From assembly GCA_030144725.1 (NCBI GenBank), contig JASKMD010000015.1, positions 8,326,005 through 8,390,004 of the forward strand: 64,000 bases of DNA, given 5' to 3'. The position numbers and the translations under genes were made by a program. Positions 33,575-52,724 of this stretch are shown here, piece by piece. Within the stretch, counting starts at the first letter, position 1, and every line of letters begins with the position of its first letter. Source of the stretch: Haematococcus lacustris (Eukaryota > Chlorophyta > Chlorophyceae > Chlamydomonadales > Haematococcaceae). The notes below the pieces were generated by a model. It worked only from the letters and a program-made list of their open reading frames with translations, ran no database searches and had not been told where the DNA came from.

Positions 33575-34760
33575 AGGGTTAGGCCCCAACTCAACTGCCT
33601 GCCGCACAGGTCTCCAAGCTGCCCGGCCACATCTTTCCACTGTGGGTGTGCTGCTGGGAGGTGCCTTGTCCGCCAGGTGACAGCTGGCCAACTTGAGCAC
33701 GGCATGCCCTCCCGGCCTCCCAGCCCCTGCCCTGTGCTACTGCGTTGTGGCCTGTGGCGAGTGTCCTGCTGCTGCTTCTTCCTCAACAAGGCAAGGCTTC
33801 TCTCTCTCATCTTCAGGTGAGCGGACAGTGCCCCTGAGCCTCCGCAGTGGTAGTAGCAGGGGTGGCAGGGGTAGCAGCAGCAGGGGTGGCCTGGGCTTGA
33901 GGGCTGGGCCATTGGGGGCTATGATGTGAAAGAGGCAGGCACGCTAAGGCAGGGGCAGCGGCAGGTGAGGCGCAGCAGTGTGTGGCTGCAGTGTGATGGT
34001 GTGTGATGCCAGCGGTGTTGACAATGGTGGCAGCAGGGTGAGGTGGAGGCAGTGACACACTCACGCACATCAGTTGTTGTGAGGGTGCAACTGTGTCACG
34101 CCATCACGTTGAATGTGATCACGTTCCCAACGCCATCACATTGATTGTCAGGGATAGTGCAGGTCACGGTCGTACAGACACTCGGGACGGAGTACACATT
34201 TGTCAGGTTTCACCGGCCATGTACTGGTTGTACTGACCCAACACCTGTATCAACTCATTTACAGACAAATATATGCAGAGCAGCAGAGCACCTGACCCAG
34301 GTTGCTGCCTCGGAGGGCTGTGTGGGATCCGAGAAGCAGTGCTGGAGGAGGGTAGCCTTGTCAGTGCTGCTGCCAGTCAGCCAGGCTGACACCTGCTGAC
34401 ACCCGCACTGCCTGCACATATGCTGGCACCTGCAGCAGCAAGAGGCAGCTTGTGGGCGCTGGTGGTGTGGGCTGCACTGTCCATGACTGTTGTTAGGGGC
34501 TGCTGTCAGGTGGGTGCTAACGCTGCTGGTAGACCGGGCAAAGCTGATCAAGATTAGGCTGCTGCCTGTGTACCAGCACCCTGCGGCAGCGCTGTACCGC
34601 CAGCTGGCTAAGAGGGTGTGGGAGTAGGGCCACAACCGGAGGCCGTTGCCGATGCATGGGGCCAGGTGGCCGCTACTGCTGCTGATGTTGCTGCTACCGG
34701 GCAGTGCTGTGTGGTGCGGTGTGGGCAGCTGACTAGAAGAAATGCATGCTGCACCAGGCC
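33575..34760. repeat. Segmental duplication, copy a (paired with 35,145-36,440)
   Basis: Three sub-blocks recur in the same order at 35,150-36,440. One is the F-box distal block (33,595-33,670). One is a ~200-bp nearly identical block (33,705-33,905, around GCCTGTGGCGAGTGTCCTGC and AGCGGACAGTGCCCCTGAGC). The third is a block (34,430-34,640) with a 37-residue conserved frame ending in TAG (34,514-34,627: LIKIRLLPVY, HPAAALYRQLAKRVWE). The family of that frame is not recognised. Confidence 0.65.
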
Positions 34761-35144
34761 CAAGCCACCCAAACCACACCTACCCTGATTTGACACCCAC
34801 TGACACTAATGCTGCTGCTGGTGCGTCATGGGGCCGAGGTGCTAGAGTCAGAGCGGAGTGGCCATATAACGGTTGTCTTTGCCAAGTTAAGCAGCTAATG
34901 GAGGGGTGGTGGGGTGGGTGCTGGCAGTGTGGGTGCCATGAGGGCAGGTGGGATGTGGCAGGCTGCTGCGGCTGCTGTGCTGCACCTGGCAGACTCCACC
35001 ACACTGCCTGCCAGCCAACACAGCTACTCTGCTTCTACAGTGCCGTCCCTTACAATTCCCGAGCCCTATGGATGCTAGTGTCTGCGCAGTGTGATGCGAG
35101 CTGCCTCATCACCTTCACATTGGCAGGGCCTGACCTGGTGCAGC
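34761..35144. other. Intergenic DNA between duplicated segments
   Basis: No recognised feature; short frames only. Confidence 0.4.
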
Positions 35145-36303
35145 CTGATGCAAGGCCTCACCTGCCTGCCGCAAAAGCCTCCAAGCTGCCCGGCCACACC
35201 TTTCCACTGCGGGCGTGCTGCTGGGAGATGCCTTGTCTACTTCGCGGGGTGCCTGGGTTGCTCTTTGCTCGCATGCAGGCTATGCCTGGAGCAGCAGGGT
35301 GGGGCAGGGGGTGTGGGAGGGGCTTGCACTGCAGCCTGCCCACCTGCACCCTTCCAGCCCTACGCCCTGGACTCAGTCCTGCTCTTTACCCTGGACCCAG
35401 TCCCGCTCCTGCTCCTTGGGCTGCCGGACAACCCATTGTGGACTGTCTCCACACTCATCCCACCCCAGCCCATTGACTCGTGTTACTCTGCCGCCCTGGC
35501 GACTGCCGCCCTGCTGAGCCCTTTGGACCTGCTTCCCTTCCGCCCTGCTTGGCAGTTGTGTCGACGGACCCTGGCAAACTGATGCTCTAGTGGCTGAAGG
35601 GGGCTGGCTGGAGGGGGGGCGGGGACAGCTGGCCAGCTGCTACGTCCCTCTCATGCTGAGCATGGCGTGCTCTCCCGGCCTCTCAGCCCCTGCCCTGTGC
35701 TACTGCGTTGTGGCCTGTGGCGAGTGTCCTGCTGCTGCTTCTTCCTCAACAAGGCAAGGCTTCTCTCTCTCATCTTCAGGTGAGCGGACAGTGCCCCTGA
35801 GCCTCCGCAGTGGTAGCAGCAGGGGTGGCAGGGGTAGCAGCAGCAGGGGTGGCCTGGGCTTGAGGGCTGAGACACTGGGGGCTGTGATGTGTGACCCGCA
35901 CTGCCTGCACATAGCTGCCAGGCTGGGGCCACATAGCACCTGCAGCAAGGGTACCTGCACTGGCACCTGCAGCAGCAAGATGCAGGTTGTGGGTGCTGGT
36001 GGTGTGGGCTGCACTGTCACCTCATGCTGCAGTGGGCTGTCATGAGTGTTGGTGTGGGCTTCCATGAGTGTTGGTGTGGGCTGCTGTCAGGTGGGTGCTA
36101 ACGCTGCTAGACGACCGGCCCATGCTGATCAAGGTCAAGCTGCCGCCTGTGTACCGGCACCCTGCGGCAGCGCTGTACCACCAGCTGACTAGGAGGGTGT
36201 GGGAGTAGGGCCACAAGCAGGGCCAGTCGCCCATGGTGGCCTGCTGGTGGCGTGGTTTGAGGCCAGCCCTATGATGTCGTAAGGGGTCAGCTGGGCCAGG
36301 CGG

Positions 36304-36350
<47 letters not shown>

Positions 36351-36440
36351 GCTGCTGCTGGGCAGTGCTGACTAGGGCAAGTGCAGGCTGCAGCAGGCCC
36401 AGGGCTGAACCACCTAGACCACACCTACCCTGGCACCTAG
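35145..36440. repeat. Segmental duplication, copy b (paired with 33,575-34,760)
   Basis: Carries the F-box distal block (35,150-35,480), the ~200-bp block (35,660-35,870) and the conserved short frame (36,095-36,208: LIKVKLPPVY, HPAAALYHQLTRRVWE, TAG). A run of about 14 CTG triplets at 36,308-36,352 is specific to this copy. Confidence 0.65.
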
Positions 36441-37579
36441 ACCACACCCACCGACACTAATGCTGCTGTTGCTGCGTCATGTGGCTGTAAGGTCAGAACA
36501 AGTTGGCCGTTTGTCAGTTGCCTTGGCCTTGGTTTTAGCAGGTGGAGCAGCAGCAGCAGCGCTGAGCACAGCAGCAGGGGCTGGCTGTAATGGTGGCGAG
36601 AGGTGGTGGTGCTGAACAGTGACGCAAAGTGATCACAGGCAGCAGTGGCAGTGGGTGATGTCATGTCATGGTGGTGGAGGTGGCACTTAATGGAGTGGAG
36701 GCAGCAGGAGGTGGGCAATGTGGAGTCAGCAGTCAGGCCATGGCATGGTGGCTGGTGAATGAGAGAATGAGGTCGAGTGCTTCCTCCCTCAACCCTGTGT
36801 GAGAAGGTGCAGTGCTGGAGCAATACAGGAAGCAGCTGCTGGAGCAGTAGCTGGCTCTACGTCAGAGAGCTGTAGAAGTAGTGCTACATGATTGCCGGAG
36901 GATGGTGATGGGCTGCTGTGGGCTGGATGATGCCGGCACACGGGGTGTATTCCTCGTCCCACCACCGTTCCTCCATCAGCAGCAGCAGCAGGACGCAGCC
37001 GACTACTGCTACTGGCGCCACAATGCAGGTCAACAATCAGCTCCAGCTCTGGTCAACGGAAGCATGAGTCTTCAAATTGTGGAGGGGCCTTTGTTGTACC
37101 TACTTGTCTGATGTACACACATGATGTACATGTACACATTTCAAACTGTGGAGGGGCCCTTGTTGTACCTGCTGGTCTGGTCCACTGTGCCCAGGAGTCG
37201 TGGAGAAGGGCAACAGCACGGGCACATGATGTGTACCGGGGAATGCTGGATAGCGGCACTACAAGGAATGTTGTAAACATTAGTCTGGGTGTGTCGAAAT
37301 GTCTGCAGCATGTGATTGCAGAATGTTGACACTGGTCTGGATGGATTTGACTGCAGCCCTAACAGTTCGTAATCGGGCTCAACGATGCCAGTGTCGCTGA
37401 TACGCATCGCATACTTTACTGCACCCTGTGTGTGTGGCACACCTGGACAACTGGATCATCGTCTACTTTGCTGAGAAGCTGGACTTCGATCAACACTGAT
37501 CATCGCCAACTTTGCTCTACTGACCAGTGCCTGAGGTTCACATAAAGCTACTGCAATACGCTTAAAGACAGCCCCAGTT
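36441..37579. other. Intergenic DNA with a short duplication at 37,066-37,180
   Basis: A segment around GTGGAGGGGCCTTTGTTGTACC occurs at 37,079 and again at 37,149 (70-bp spacing). No gene is recognised. The family 5' leader is absent upstream of F-box copy 5; only AAGACAGCCCCAGTT before the ATG is reminiscent of it. Confidence 0.45.
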
Positions 37580-39102
37580 ATGAGCCAGCGTGACATGCAA
37601 CATCAAGCCGCAGAGGATGGCAGTGCCTCAGCAGCAGATGGGTACAGCCCAGCCGGCGAGGCGCCCCCTCCTGCCACTAGGCTGCTGGACCTCCCGCCAA
37701 CGCTGCTGGATGACATCGCATGCCAGGTCATGCAGCTTGGGGCCAGGAACCTGCTGCCCCTAACCTGCCGCGCCTTCTCCCTGGCCCGCCTACTACACGC
37801 CCCAGCCTTGCGCTTCCAGCTGGGCAGGCAGCGCTGCGACCAGCTGCTCACGCTACGAGTTGTTGCAGCCCTGCAAGCGAGGACAAGCAAGCTGGCTCTC
37901 ACCTTGTGGCAGCCAAAGACAGAGGACAGCGAGTGCTACAAGGAGCAGTTGGCTCCCACCTTGCAGCTGCCGCAGACAGAGGACACCCAACATTACACCG
38001 ACCTGCTGGCCCATGCCCTGGCAAAGCTGGACAAGTGTGCAGCAGTGGAGGTCTACAGTTTGGTCAGCATTGGGATATATCACCCTGACAAGCGCAGACA
38101 TTTGCGCTGCCCACCTGGCCTTGCCCAGCACCTGCTGGGCAGCTTCCCCAGCCTGACTGCCCTGACCCTGCAGGGGCTCTGTGTCTCAAGCGATGCGCTA
38201 GCCAGCCTGCTCTCGCACCCGCCGCTGGCCCGGCAGCTGCAGCAGCTACACCTCACTAATAGCACCATCAGGGTTGGTGATGAGCCTGGAGCAGTGGGCT
38301 CTCTGTTTGAGGCTGGAGGGCTTGACTGAGCTGCTGCAGGCGCTGTACCCTGCAGCTGCCAGAAATCAGGATCAAGGACCAGCAGCAGCTCGACACACTC
38401 CTGGCAGCCACCCAGCTCACAAGTGTCCAGCTGTGCGAAGCTGATGCATTGGGCACCTCATATGCTGATGCGCCTTGCAGCTGGCAGCGGCTGGAGCTGA
38501 CAAGGACTATTGACTGCAAGGTGGTTGCGTACCTGCCCCTGCACTCCCTCTCCCAGCCTCTAGTGTTGGGAAAAGTTTACATTAATGTGGAGGACATCCC
38601 AGACCCTAAGATGGCAGCCGCACTCCGCCTCATGGCACAAGCAATCAAGGTGCAAGTGCAGATCAAGGACCTGGAGCTGACCACGTTAAGCAAGGAGTTG
38701 GGCCATTTTGGGTTTGTGGAGGGCTATAAGAAAGCGAGAACAGGTCCTTGCTTATCCTGCATGGAGTCACAGCCGCTGATGCCCTGGCACTGGCTCCATT
38801 GTGCCGGGCGTGCACCTGGTTTGAGTTGGAGGGCTGCAGCACGGACCCCTCACTGGAGTTCTGGCACCAGCTGGTGCAGCTCATGCCTGCTGTGCAGCAG
38901 GTCACCTTCACCCGTGTAAAGGGATGTAGTTGTGCAGCCATGCATGAGCCGCTGCAGCTCATGGCTGAATAGCCCTGGGCAACATAGCTGCATGTCACAT
39001 TCCGCGACCAACTCACTGCCTCTGAGCTGCCTTCATGTTGGCAGGCTGGCAGCTGGGTGAAGGCTTGCACACTCAAAGTGAGCATGTTCAATGATAGGTG
39101 AT
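37580..39102 (+). pseudogene. F-box/LRR gene copy 5 (multiple lesions)
   Basis: Begins at the family ATG (MSQRDMQHQ) and is open for 249 codons, with the F-box-like segment (LLDLPPTLLDDIACQVMQLG). At about 38,310 sequence after GSLF is joined to the later EGLTELLQ region (about 190 bp missing relative to copy 4), followed by loss of the next 14 or so bases and a stop. Later parts are recognisable in other frames: LAATQLTSVQL, LPLHSLSQPLVLG, then a further deletion near 38,735 removing the QQRVDLAQLVALLQ region. The FWHQLVQLMPAVQ block is followed by a CAG-to-TAG nonsense change (38,970) where other copies have MAEQP. Clearly non-functional as a full-length protein. Confidence 0.8.
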
Positions 39103-39660
39103 TGATGATTGATCTGGCCACTGACAGTAGTTGGCAGGGCCTGCATGCTTTGTAGTGTTTCATGCATGCCACAGTACTGACTGTTGCCGTGCTAGAAGAC
39201 CCTGGAGCGCTAACACCAACAAGACATGCGTGGCTGGACCAGACTAGACAGATTTAGCGCTTGCATCATCCCTGATGACAACAGCTTTGTCACCACACAC
39301 GTTGAGCCTGCCCTGACACCTTGCGTCACAGTATTGGCCAGGCAAGGTCGGTGTTGAGGCACAAATTGTTTTCAAGTCTTGAGGCTGATGTGACAGTGGC
39401 TGGGAGGTTGCATGGGATGAACCCTAGACAACATGAGGAATGCATTGTGAAGGCGCATGGCTGCATGAAGGGCGCGATAGCTCGGCCACAGCGCATGCAA
39501 AGCGACAGCCTGCAGGCCACAGCGCATGCAAAGCCACGCACGCCACAGCCTGTAAGTTGCTGCTGCTAGGGAGCAATAGCTGTCATAAACGTCTGCTGGG
39601 CCGAGGATGCTTGGTTACTAGGATGCCATACTTTGTGGGTGCGCCTTAGCCGCCAGCCCT
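39103..39660 (+). other. 3' flank of F-box copy 5
   Basis: Family flank landmarks: GCATGCCACAGTACTGACTG, CAACAAGACATGCGTGGCTGG, GAGCCTGCCCTGACACC, GGGAGGTTGCATGGGATG. A short duplication (CACAGCGCATGCAAAG at 39,487 and 39,518) is local to this copy. No gene. Confidence 0.6.
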
Positions 39661-39701
39661 TCATTTCCCTGAGTGCACATGTGAACATGTGTGTAGCATG
39701 T

Positions 39702-39702
<1 letters not shown>

Positions 39703-39755
<53 letters not shown>
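39703..39755. repeat. (TA)n array, left of the transposon
   Basis: About 26 TA dinucleotides, ending exactly at the left inverted repeat. Confidence 0.95.
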
Positions 39756-39757
<2 letters not shown>

Positions 39758-40214
39758 GTACTCTCCCGATCGATTCCCTATCCCGAATCGTTTTTTGTCC
39801 TTCGGGAAACCGGGAAAGAGTAAACAATGTAATTGTTTTGTCCTTCGGGATGTGGTTAAACAATAAGTTGACCTTGACGAAAATGCCAGCAATGGACCAG
39901 CTAGTGGTCCTGGGCATCAGTGCCGCCGACTCGGCTGCTAATCGGCACCGCAAGCTCCTTATACACGATGAACAACGCTTTCAGATGTCTCTCAATCGTC
40001 AAGAGAGACCTCGATAGTCAACAATGTCAATCATATAGTTTGATGTGAAATTAATGGGGTGGGAGGCTTGATTATTTATATGCACGAAGACGTTCTCAAA
40101 AGTGACTTTAGACGTACTTTGGCCATCGGGGAACTTGAAACAATAATTATTTTGGCTCGGGATTAATATTTTAATTATAGTTTCCGAGGCTTCGGGAATC
40201 GATCGGGAGAGTAC

Positions 40215-40216
<2 letters not shown>
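39756..40216. mobile_element. 461-bp MITE-like DNA transposon with 23-bp terminal inverted repeats
   Basis: The left end begins CCGTACTCTCCCGATCGATT and the right end is its exact reverse complement over 23 bp (40,194-40,216). Both ends abut TA arrays, as expected for an element that targets TA and duplicates it (Tc1/mariner-type behaviour). Internally it is AT-rich, unlike its surroundings, and has no open frame for a transposase. Sub-terminal CTTCGGGA motifs recur (near 39,800, 39,843 and 40,190). It lies about 240 bp upstream of the GH9 start codon. Superfamily is inferred from the TA target only. Confidence 0.8.

Positions 40217-40280
<64 letters not shown>
40217..40280. repeat. (TA)n array, right of the transposon
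   Basis: About 31 TA dinucleotides, continuing the array interrupted by the transposon. The 170 bp from here to the GH9 ATG would contain its promoter and 5' UTR. Confidence 0.95.
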
Positions 40281-40282
<2 letters not shown>

Positions 40283-40453
40283 CCTTGACAAAGCGCGCTC
40301 TTCACGCACTGCACCAAAAAACCTGCCTAGTTAGTGGTGCAACTGTTCTTATGGAAGTGTAAGGCACTACAACAGAGTACAACCCGAGGCACTACAACAA
40401 TACAACAACGAACCAAGGAGAACAGAAGTGTCTAGGGACTCTGCCTCGAAGAG

Positions 40454-48020
<7,567 letters not shown>

Positions 48021-48652
48021 GCCACCTCACCCTTCCTTGCCTGCCTTGCCGCCTCCACAGGGCAATCTGGACGCTCTCAACCAATCCAAGTGGGTGCAGG
48101 CCAGCAGCAGCTGTATCAACACACCCCACCCCTTGCCTGCTGAGCACCGCCAACACACTAAGCACGAAAGCTCACACTGCATCTACATGCCACCCATACC
48201 AACCATACCACCCATACCTCACATTTCTTCTCATGGCCTGCTCGTGGGCCACCTCGCACCTCGCAGACCTCACACCTCGCAGACCTCACACCTCGCAGAC
48301 CTCACACCTCACAGACCTCACACCTTGGAGACCTCACACCTCGCAGACCCCCTCTAGGGTTAGGGCCTCCTCCTGCCAACTCCTCAACCACCTCGCAGGC
48401 CCCGCAGACCTCACATCGCAGCCTGCCTGACCCAGCACCCAGCAGCAAACGCACTGTGGTCACTATCCTCATGCGCTGCCTCTTCCCCTGTATGCCGCCT
48501 GACTTGAGTATGCTGGTGCTACCTGCAGTGTTCAAACCGGAGTGACCTCTGCAACGGCCCCCATGGCCCACGCGCCAGTAGCCTGGGCCATCACTGCCGC
48601 CACCTTCATAGCGCTGCTGCTGGCCTGCCTATAGGGGGTGCTTATATGGTGG

Positions 48653-48742
48653 CATGGCCTAACAAGCACCTGTGTGCTCAGGCGTGGTATATGGGGTCGA
48701 CGCTCACCTCGGTCATCAGCCCAAAGTCTAGGATGGCAATGG
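48653..48742 (-). pseudogene. ABC1-kinase gene fragment (intron/exon piece copied from 55,157-55,244)
   Basis: Matches the exon boundary of the ABC1K gene that encodes AILDFGLMTE, including the intron side (GCATGGCCTAACAAGCACC; GGGTCGACGCTCACCTCGGT). It retains the splice donor (GTGAGC on the minus strand), so it was copied as genomic DNA, not as cDNA. About 90 bp with a dozen or fewer differences; not functional. Confidence 0.8.
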
Positions 48743-49186
48743 AGGTGCCCTTAGGAGGTGAGAGAGTGAGTGACATCGCCTCCTGGGTATAAGTAGGTAT
48801 CAGCAGGTGTGAGCAGATATGAGCCTAGTGGCGCAATGCACGCTAGGGCTGGCAGCTGTCGTACCTCAGCTGTCCTATGATCAGAGCTTTGCAACCAATG
48901 TCCACATCTCCTCCCAATGCGTGCTAGGGTGCTCATGGCACACAGCTACTGCAAGGGTTTAGACATTGATCTGCAGGAGGTCACACAATGATATGCATAC
49001 GTATCAGGAGGGACGAGGGGGCTACCAAGGCCCTGTTGCACAAGGCAGCTCATATGCCAACATTAGCACATGTTTAGAGAGCGGTCCCCCTCTAAGAGTG
49101 ATCTAAGTCGACTCAGTAGATTAGTCCAAGCCGTACATGGTTTGGCAGTGGGCGGCTTTCCTTGTAGCACATTGTAGCAACCGCTT

Positions 49187-49364
49187 CTGTAAGATTAGGG
49201 TTAGGGTATATCAGGGGTTAGGGTTGGGGTTGGTACCTAACCTAGTCCCAACCGCTAAAGTGAGCCAGGGTTAGGGTGGGGTTAGGGTAAGGGTTAGGGT
49301 TAGGGTTAGCCAACCCAAACCTAGGGTTCGCTAACCCAACCCTAACCCTAACCCTAACCCAGAA
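49187..49364. repeat. Head-to-head interstitial TTAGGG/CCCTAA cluster
   Basis: Degenerate then perfect TTAGGG units (49,191-49,308) are followed by CCCTAA units (49,333-49,363), with about 25 bp of mixed sequence between. A 20-bp segment around CCGCTAAAGTGAGCCAGG flanks the cluster's second half on both sides (49,251 and 49,375). Confidence 0.85.
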
Positions 49365-49779
49365 CACAAACTTTCCGCTAAAGTGAGCCAGGCCACCAAC
49401 CTGCGTACTCCCTCATTAATGGTGGATACGGGCATGTTGTAAGGTGTTGTTGCCGTAATGAGAGCAGAATTGCAGCTGCCCGCCATCCAGCGGTCGGTTT
49501 TCTGTCGGCTGGCATCAGCCGACTTGGGGTCCAATGCCTTTCTGAAGAATTGATGTGCATCTCGCTGAATAGCTAGCTTGAACCACCTAATAAAATCCGC
49601 TCATATGTGTACTATATGGATCCATCCTACCTATCGACGCAAGCAGGGTTGGGTTAGAAATGCCAGCTAGCATGCCCGCATGCAACCCCTTACCCCTTAC
49701 CCCAGTATGCCTCGCCCAGCTGTACCTACGCTGTAACATCGGGCCGCGAAAGCCGAAACTGATATCGGCTGTAACATCG

Positions 49780-50070
49780 GGCCGCTCGTAAGTCATCGGA
49801 AGCGCCTGTGGGAGTAGCCAGGGAGTAGTGTTTCTCGCCAGCTGTGATCTACTGGGTGATGTCCGAGGTCCACGCCTCTGCTCTCTCTCTACCCTGCAGG
49901 TTTTGTCAAAGGCATCGCCGACAGAAGTGAGCTGAGAGCAGCCAGGAGCAGCCAGGTGCGTACCCATACCCACACCCAGCCAATCATACGCTCCTACTGC
50001 TACTGGCGCCCTCACACCCTGACAGCCTTGTTGCTCCACCCACTCTGCAGGTCAACAGACAGTCCCAGCT
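49780..50070 (+). promoter_or_regulatory. Conserved 5' leader of F-box copy 6, with a 95-nt 5'-UTR intron
   Basis: Same order as in copies 1 and 4: GTAAGTCATCGGAAGCGCCTG, GGCATCGCCGACAGAAGTGA, donor GTGCGT at 49,956, acceptor CTCTGCAG ending 50,050, then GTCAACAGACAGTCCCAGCT and the ATG. GGGCCGCGAAAGCC/GGGCCGCTCGTAAG upstream (49,740-49,795) is a small duplication of TGTAACATCGGGCCGC. Confidence 0.6.
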
Positions 50071-51725
50071 ATGAGCCAGAGTGACATGCAACAACAAGTC
50101 ACAGTGGATGGCGGTGCCTCAGCAACAGATGGGTACAGTCCAGCCGGCGAGGCGCTCCCTCCTGCCACTAGGCTGCTGGACCTCCCGCCAACGCTGCTGG
50201 ATGACATCGCTTGCCGGGTCGTGCAGCTTGGGGCCAGGAGACAGCTGCCCCTGACCTGCCGCGCCTTCTCCCAGGCCCGCCTGCTGCACGTGCCAGCCTT
50301 GCGCATCCAGCTAGGCAGGCAGTGCTGCGACCAGCTGCTCACGCCGCGAGTTGTCGCAGCCCTGCAAGCGAGGACAAGCAAGCTTGCTCTTACCTTGTGG
50401 CAGCCAGAGACAGAGGACAGCAAGTGGTACAGCAAGCAGTTGGCTCCCACTTTGCAGCTGCCGCAGACAGAGTACACCCAAGATTACACCGACCTGCTGG
50501 CCCATGCCCTGGCAAAGCTGGACAAGTGTGCAGCAGTGGAGGTCTGCAAGTTGATCAGCAGTGGAACATACGATCCTGACAAGCGCAGACATCTACACTG
50601 CACACCCGGCCTTGCCCAGCACCTGCTGGACAGCCTCCCCAGCCTGACTGCCCTGACCTTGGAGAGGCTTTGCGTCTCAAGCAAGGCGCTAGCCAGCCTG
50701 CTCTCCCACCCGCCACTGGCCCTGCAGCTGCAGCAGGTAGACATCGCCAATGTCATCGTCCCATATGGTGATGAGCCTAGAACAGTGGGCACTCTGCTCC
50801 AGGGTCTGCAGCTCAAGCAGCTCAGCATAGCTGCCGTACTCCCTAAGAAGCCTGGCTTACCACCGCTGCCTAGCTTTCAACCCCTGGCGCCACACCTGAC
50901 CCAGCTGCACTTCGTGAGTTGTGTTGTCTACGCTGGCCTAAGCTTCTTCATAACGAGCTTGCAACCTCTGGCTCAGCTGCAGGTGCTCACTATCTCCCAT
51001 CTTGAACGCATGGAGGGCCTGACTGAGCTGCTGCAGTCACGCACCTGCCATTGCATTCCCTCTCCCAGCCTCTAGTGCTCAATGATCTGTACATCGGTGT
51101 GAAGGACATCTCAGATCCTGTTGTGGCAGCCGCAATCCACCGCCTGGCATATGCGTGCAAGGTGCCAGTGATCACGCAGCTAGTGCTGAACATGATGAGA
51201 GTGGAGGAGGAGGAGGAGGAGGAGGAGGAGGAGGAGGAAGAGCGCAATGCAAGAGAGGGATTAGGCTCCAGCATACCAACAACACTCCTACAGCAGCAGA
51301 GGGTGGACCTGGCGCAGCTCGTAGCTTTGCTGCAACCGCTGCAGCGCTGCTTCGTGGACAAGGTGGTGGTCTTTAAACTCCATGATATCACAGCCGCTGA
51401 TGTCCTAGCACTGGCTCCATTGTGCCGGGACTGCAACCACTTTGAGCTGGATGGCGGCAGCATTGAGCCCTCACTGGAGTTCTGGCACCAGCTGGTGCAG
51501 CTCATGCCCGCTGTGCAAGAGGTTGACTTTTTGTATACAAAGGGATGTGTTTCTGCAGCCATGCATGAGTCATTGCAGCTCATGGCTGAGCAGCCCTGGG
51601 CACGGTGGCTGCATGTTAGAATTCGTAACTCCTACAGTGTCGATCAGCCCCCTGCATGTTGGCAGGCTGGCAGCTGGTTAGAGACTGGCATCATAAAAGT
51701 GAGCATGTCCAAAGATAGGTGTTGA
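50071..51725 (+). pseudogene. F-box/LRR gene copy 6 (internal deletion, frameshift)
   Basis: Opens at the family ATG (MSQSDMQQQ) with an intact F-box-like segment and leucine-rich segments for about 323 residues. At 51,035 the sequence after LTELLQ jumps to the LHSLSQPLVL region, losing about 210 bp relative to copy 4 and changing frame; the first frame stops at 51,075. The second frame is open to 51,725 and includes a poly-Glu run (GAG repeat, 51,204-51,240) in a place where no other copy has one, then the family C-terminus (FWHQLVQLMPAVQEVDF; MAEQPWARWL). An N-terminal F-box protein of 334 residues could still be made. The leader and 3' flank are intact, so loss appears recent. Confidence 0.8.
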
Positions 51726-52724
51726 TGATTGATCCGGCCACTGACAACGGTCGGCAACGCCTTACTGCTTTGTGATGCTCCTTGCATGCCACAGAACTGA
51801 CTGTTGTGCCTACCCTGATACCATGCGTGACAGTAGTAGCCAAGCAAGGTCGTTGTTTGTAGCATAATCTGAGTTTCCTGGTGTTGAGGCTGATGTGGCG
51901 ATGGCTGGGAGGTTGCGCACAGTGCATGGCGCATGCAGCGCCACAGCCTGTTGCTGCTGATGCTGCTAAGAAGCAATGGTTGTGATGATAGTCTGCTGGG
52001 CGGTGAATAGGATGTAACCGAGGGGTGGGATGACTGCTCAGTTGCTCTTCATTTTCTTTCACAGTTTATGACCAGCCAACACAGCTACTGCAGCCTGCCC
52101 TCCTGCACCCTTCCAGCTCTTTACCCTGGACCCAGTCCTGCTCCTACTCATCGGTTGCTTGGCGGTAGAACACCCGATTTGGCCGGTCTCCACACTCATC
52201 CCACCCCAGCTCATTGACCCAGTCAAACCACTGATAACCTCTTGCATTGCTGTCCAGTGGCCGGTCAAAAGAGTGACTAGAACCATCTTCACATGTCTAG
52301 AATGGTCCATGCGGAACCATAAGATATTTTGTAACCGGTAAGACATGAACCACCGCTGCTGGCTGCATGAGCTACCACGCAAGCAACCGTTGCATATACC
52401 CCCGCCTACATTGTTGTGCCCCAATACATTTAGACGTCGTGACCACCGCACACTGTTCCGATGTCATGGCATAGCCAGGCTCCCTCACCCACTGAGCTCC
52501 ACACCCTCGGCTCCTCTGAAGCTTACACCCATCCACCAATCATCTACCTACGTGCAAACTTTCAGAGCTGAACCCGCAGCTTGTACAAGGCCGCCAGCCC
52601 ACTATTTTCCTGCGTGTACACTTATGGCGGCTATCCACCGTGCAATGTTGCACATGTCAGATACTATCACAGCTATGTTTTGTGCCATGTTTAATGAGCA
52701 TTGCACATGCGTTATGACGTTGCT
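51726..52724. other. 3' flank of F-box copy 6 and convergent spacer
   Basis: 51,780-51,920 and 52,080-52,230 carry the family 3' landmarks (CATGCCACAGAACTGACTG; GGGAGGTTGC; CACCCTTCCAGCTC; CTCATCCCACCCCAGC). 52,240-52,724 shows nothing recognisable and must hold the 3' ends of both convergent units. Confidence 0.5.

Larger units (their letters stand above)
48021..49779. other. Intergenic region between the GH9 gene and F-box unit 6
   Basis: Contains a 16-bp tandem repeat (CTCACACCTCGCAGAC, about six copies, 48,246-48,350), the ABC1K fragment at 48,653-48,742 and the telomere-like cluster at 49,187-49,364. 48,060-48,220 could be an alternative last GH9 exon (frame reading GNLDALNQSKWVQ), unproven. 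No other gene is seen. Confidence 0.5.
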
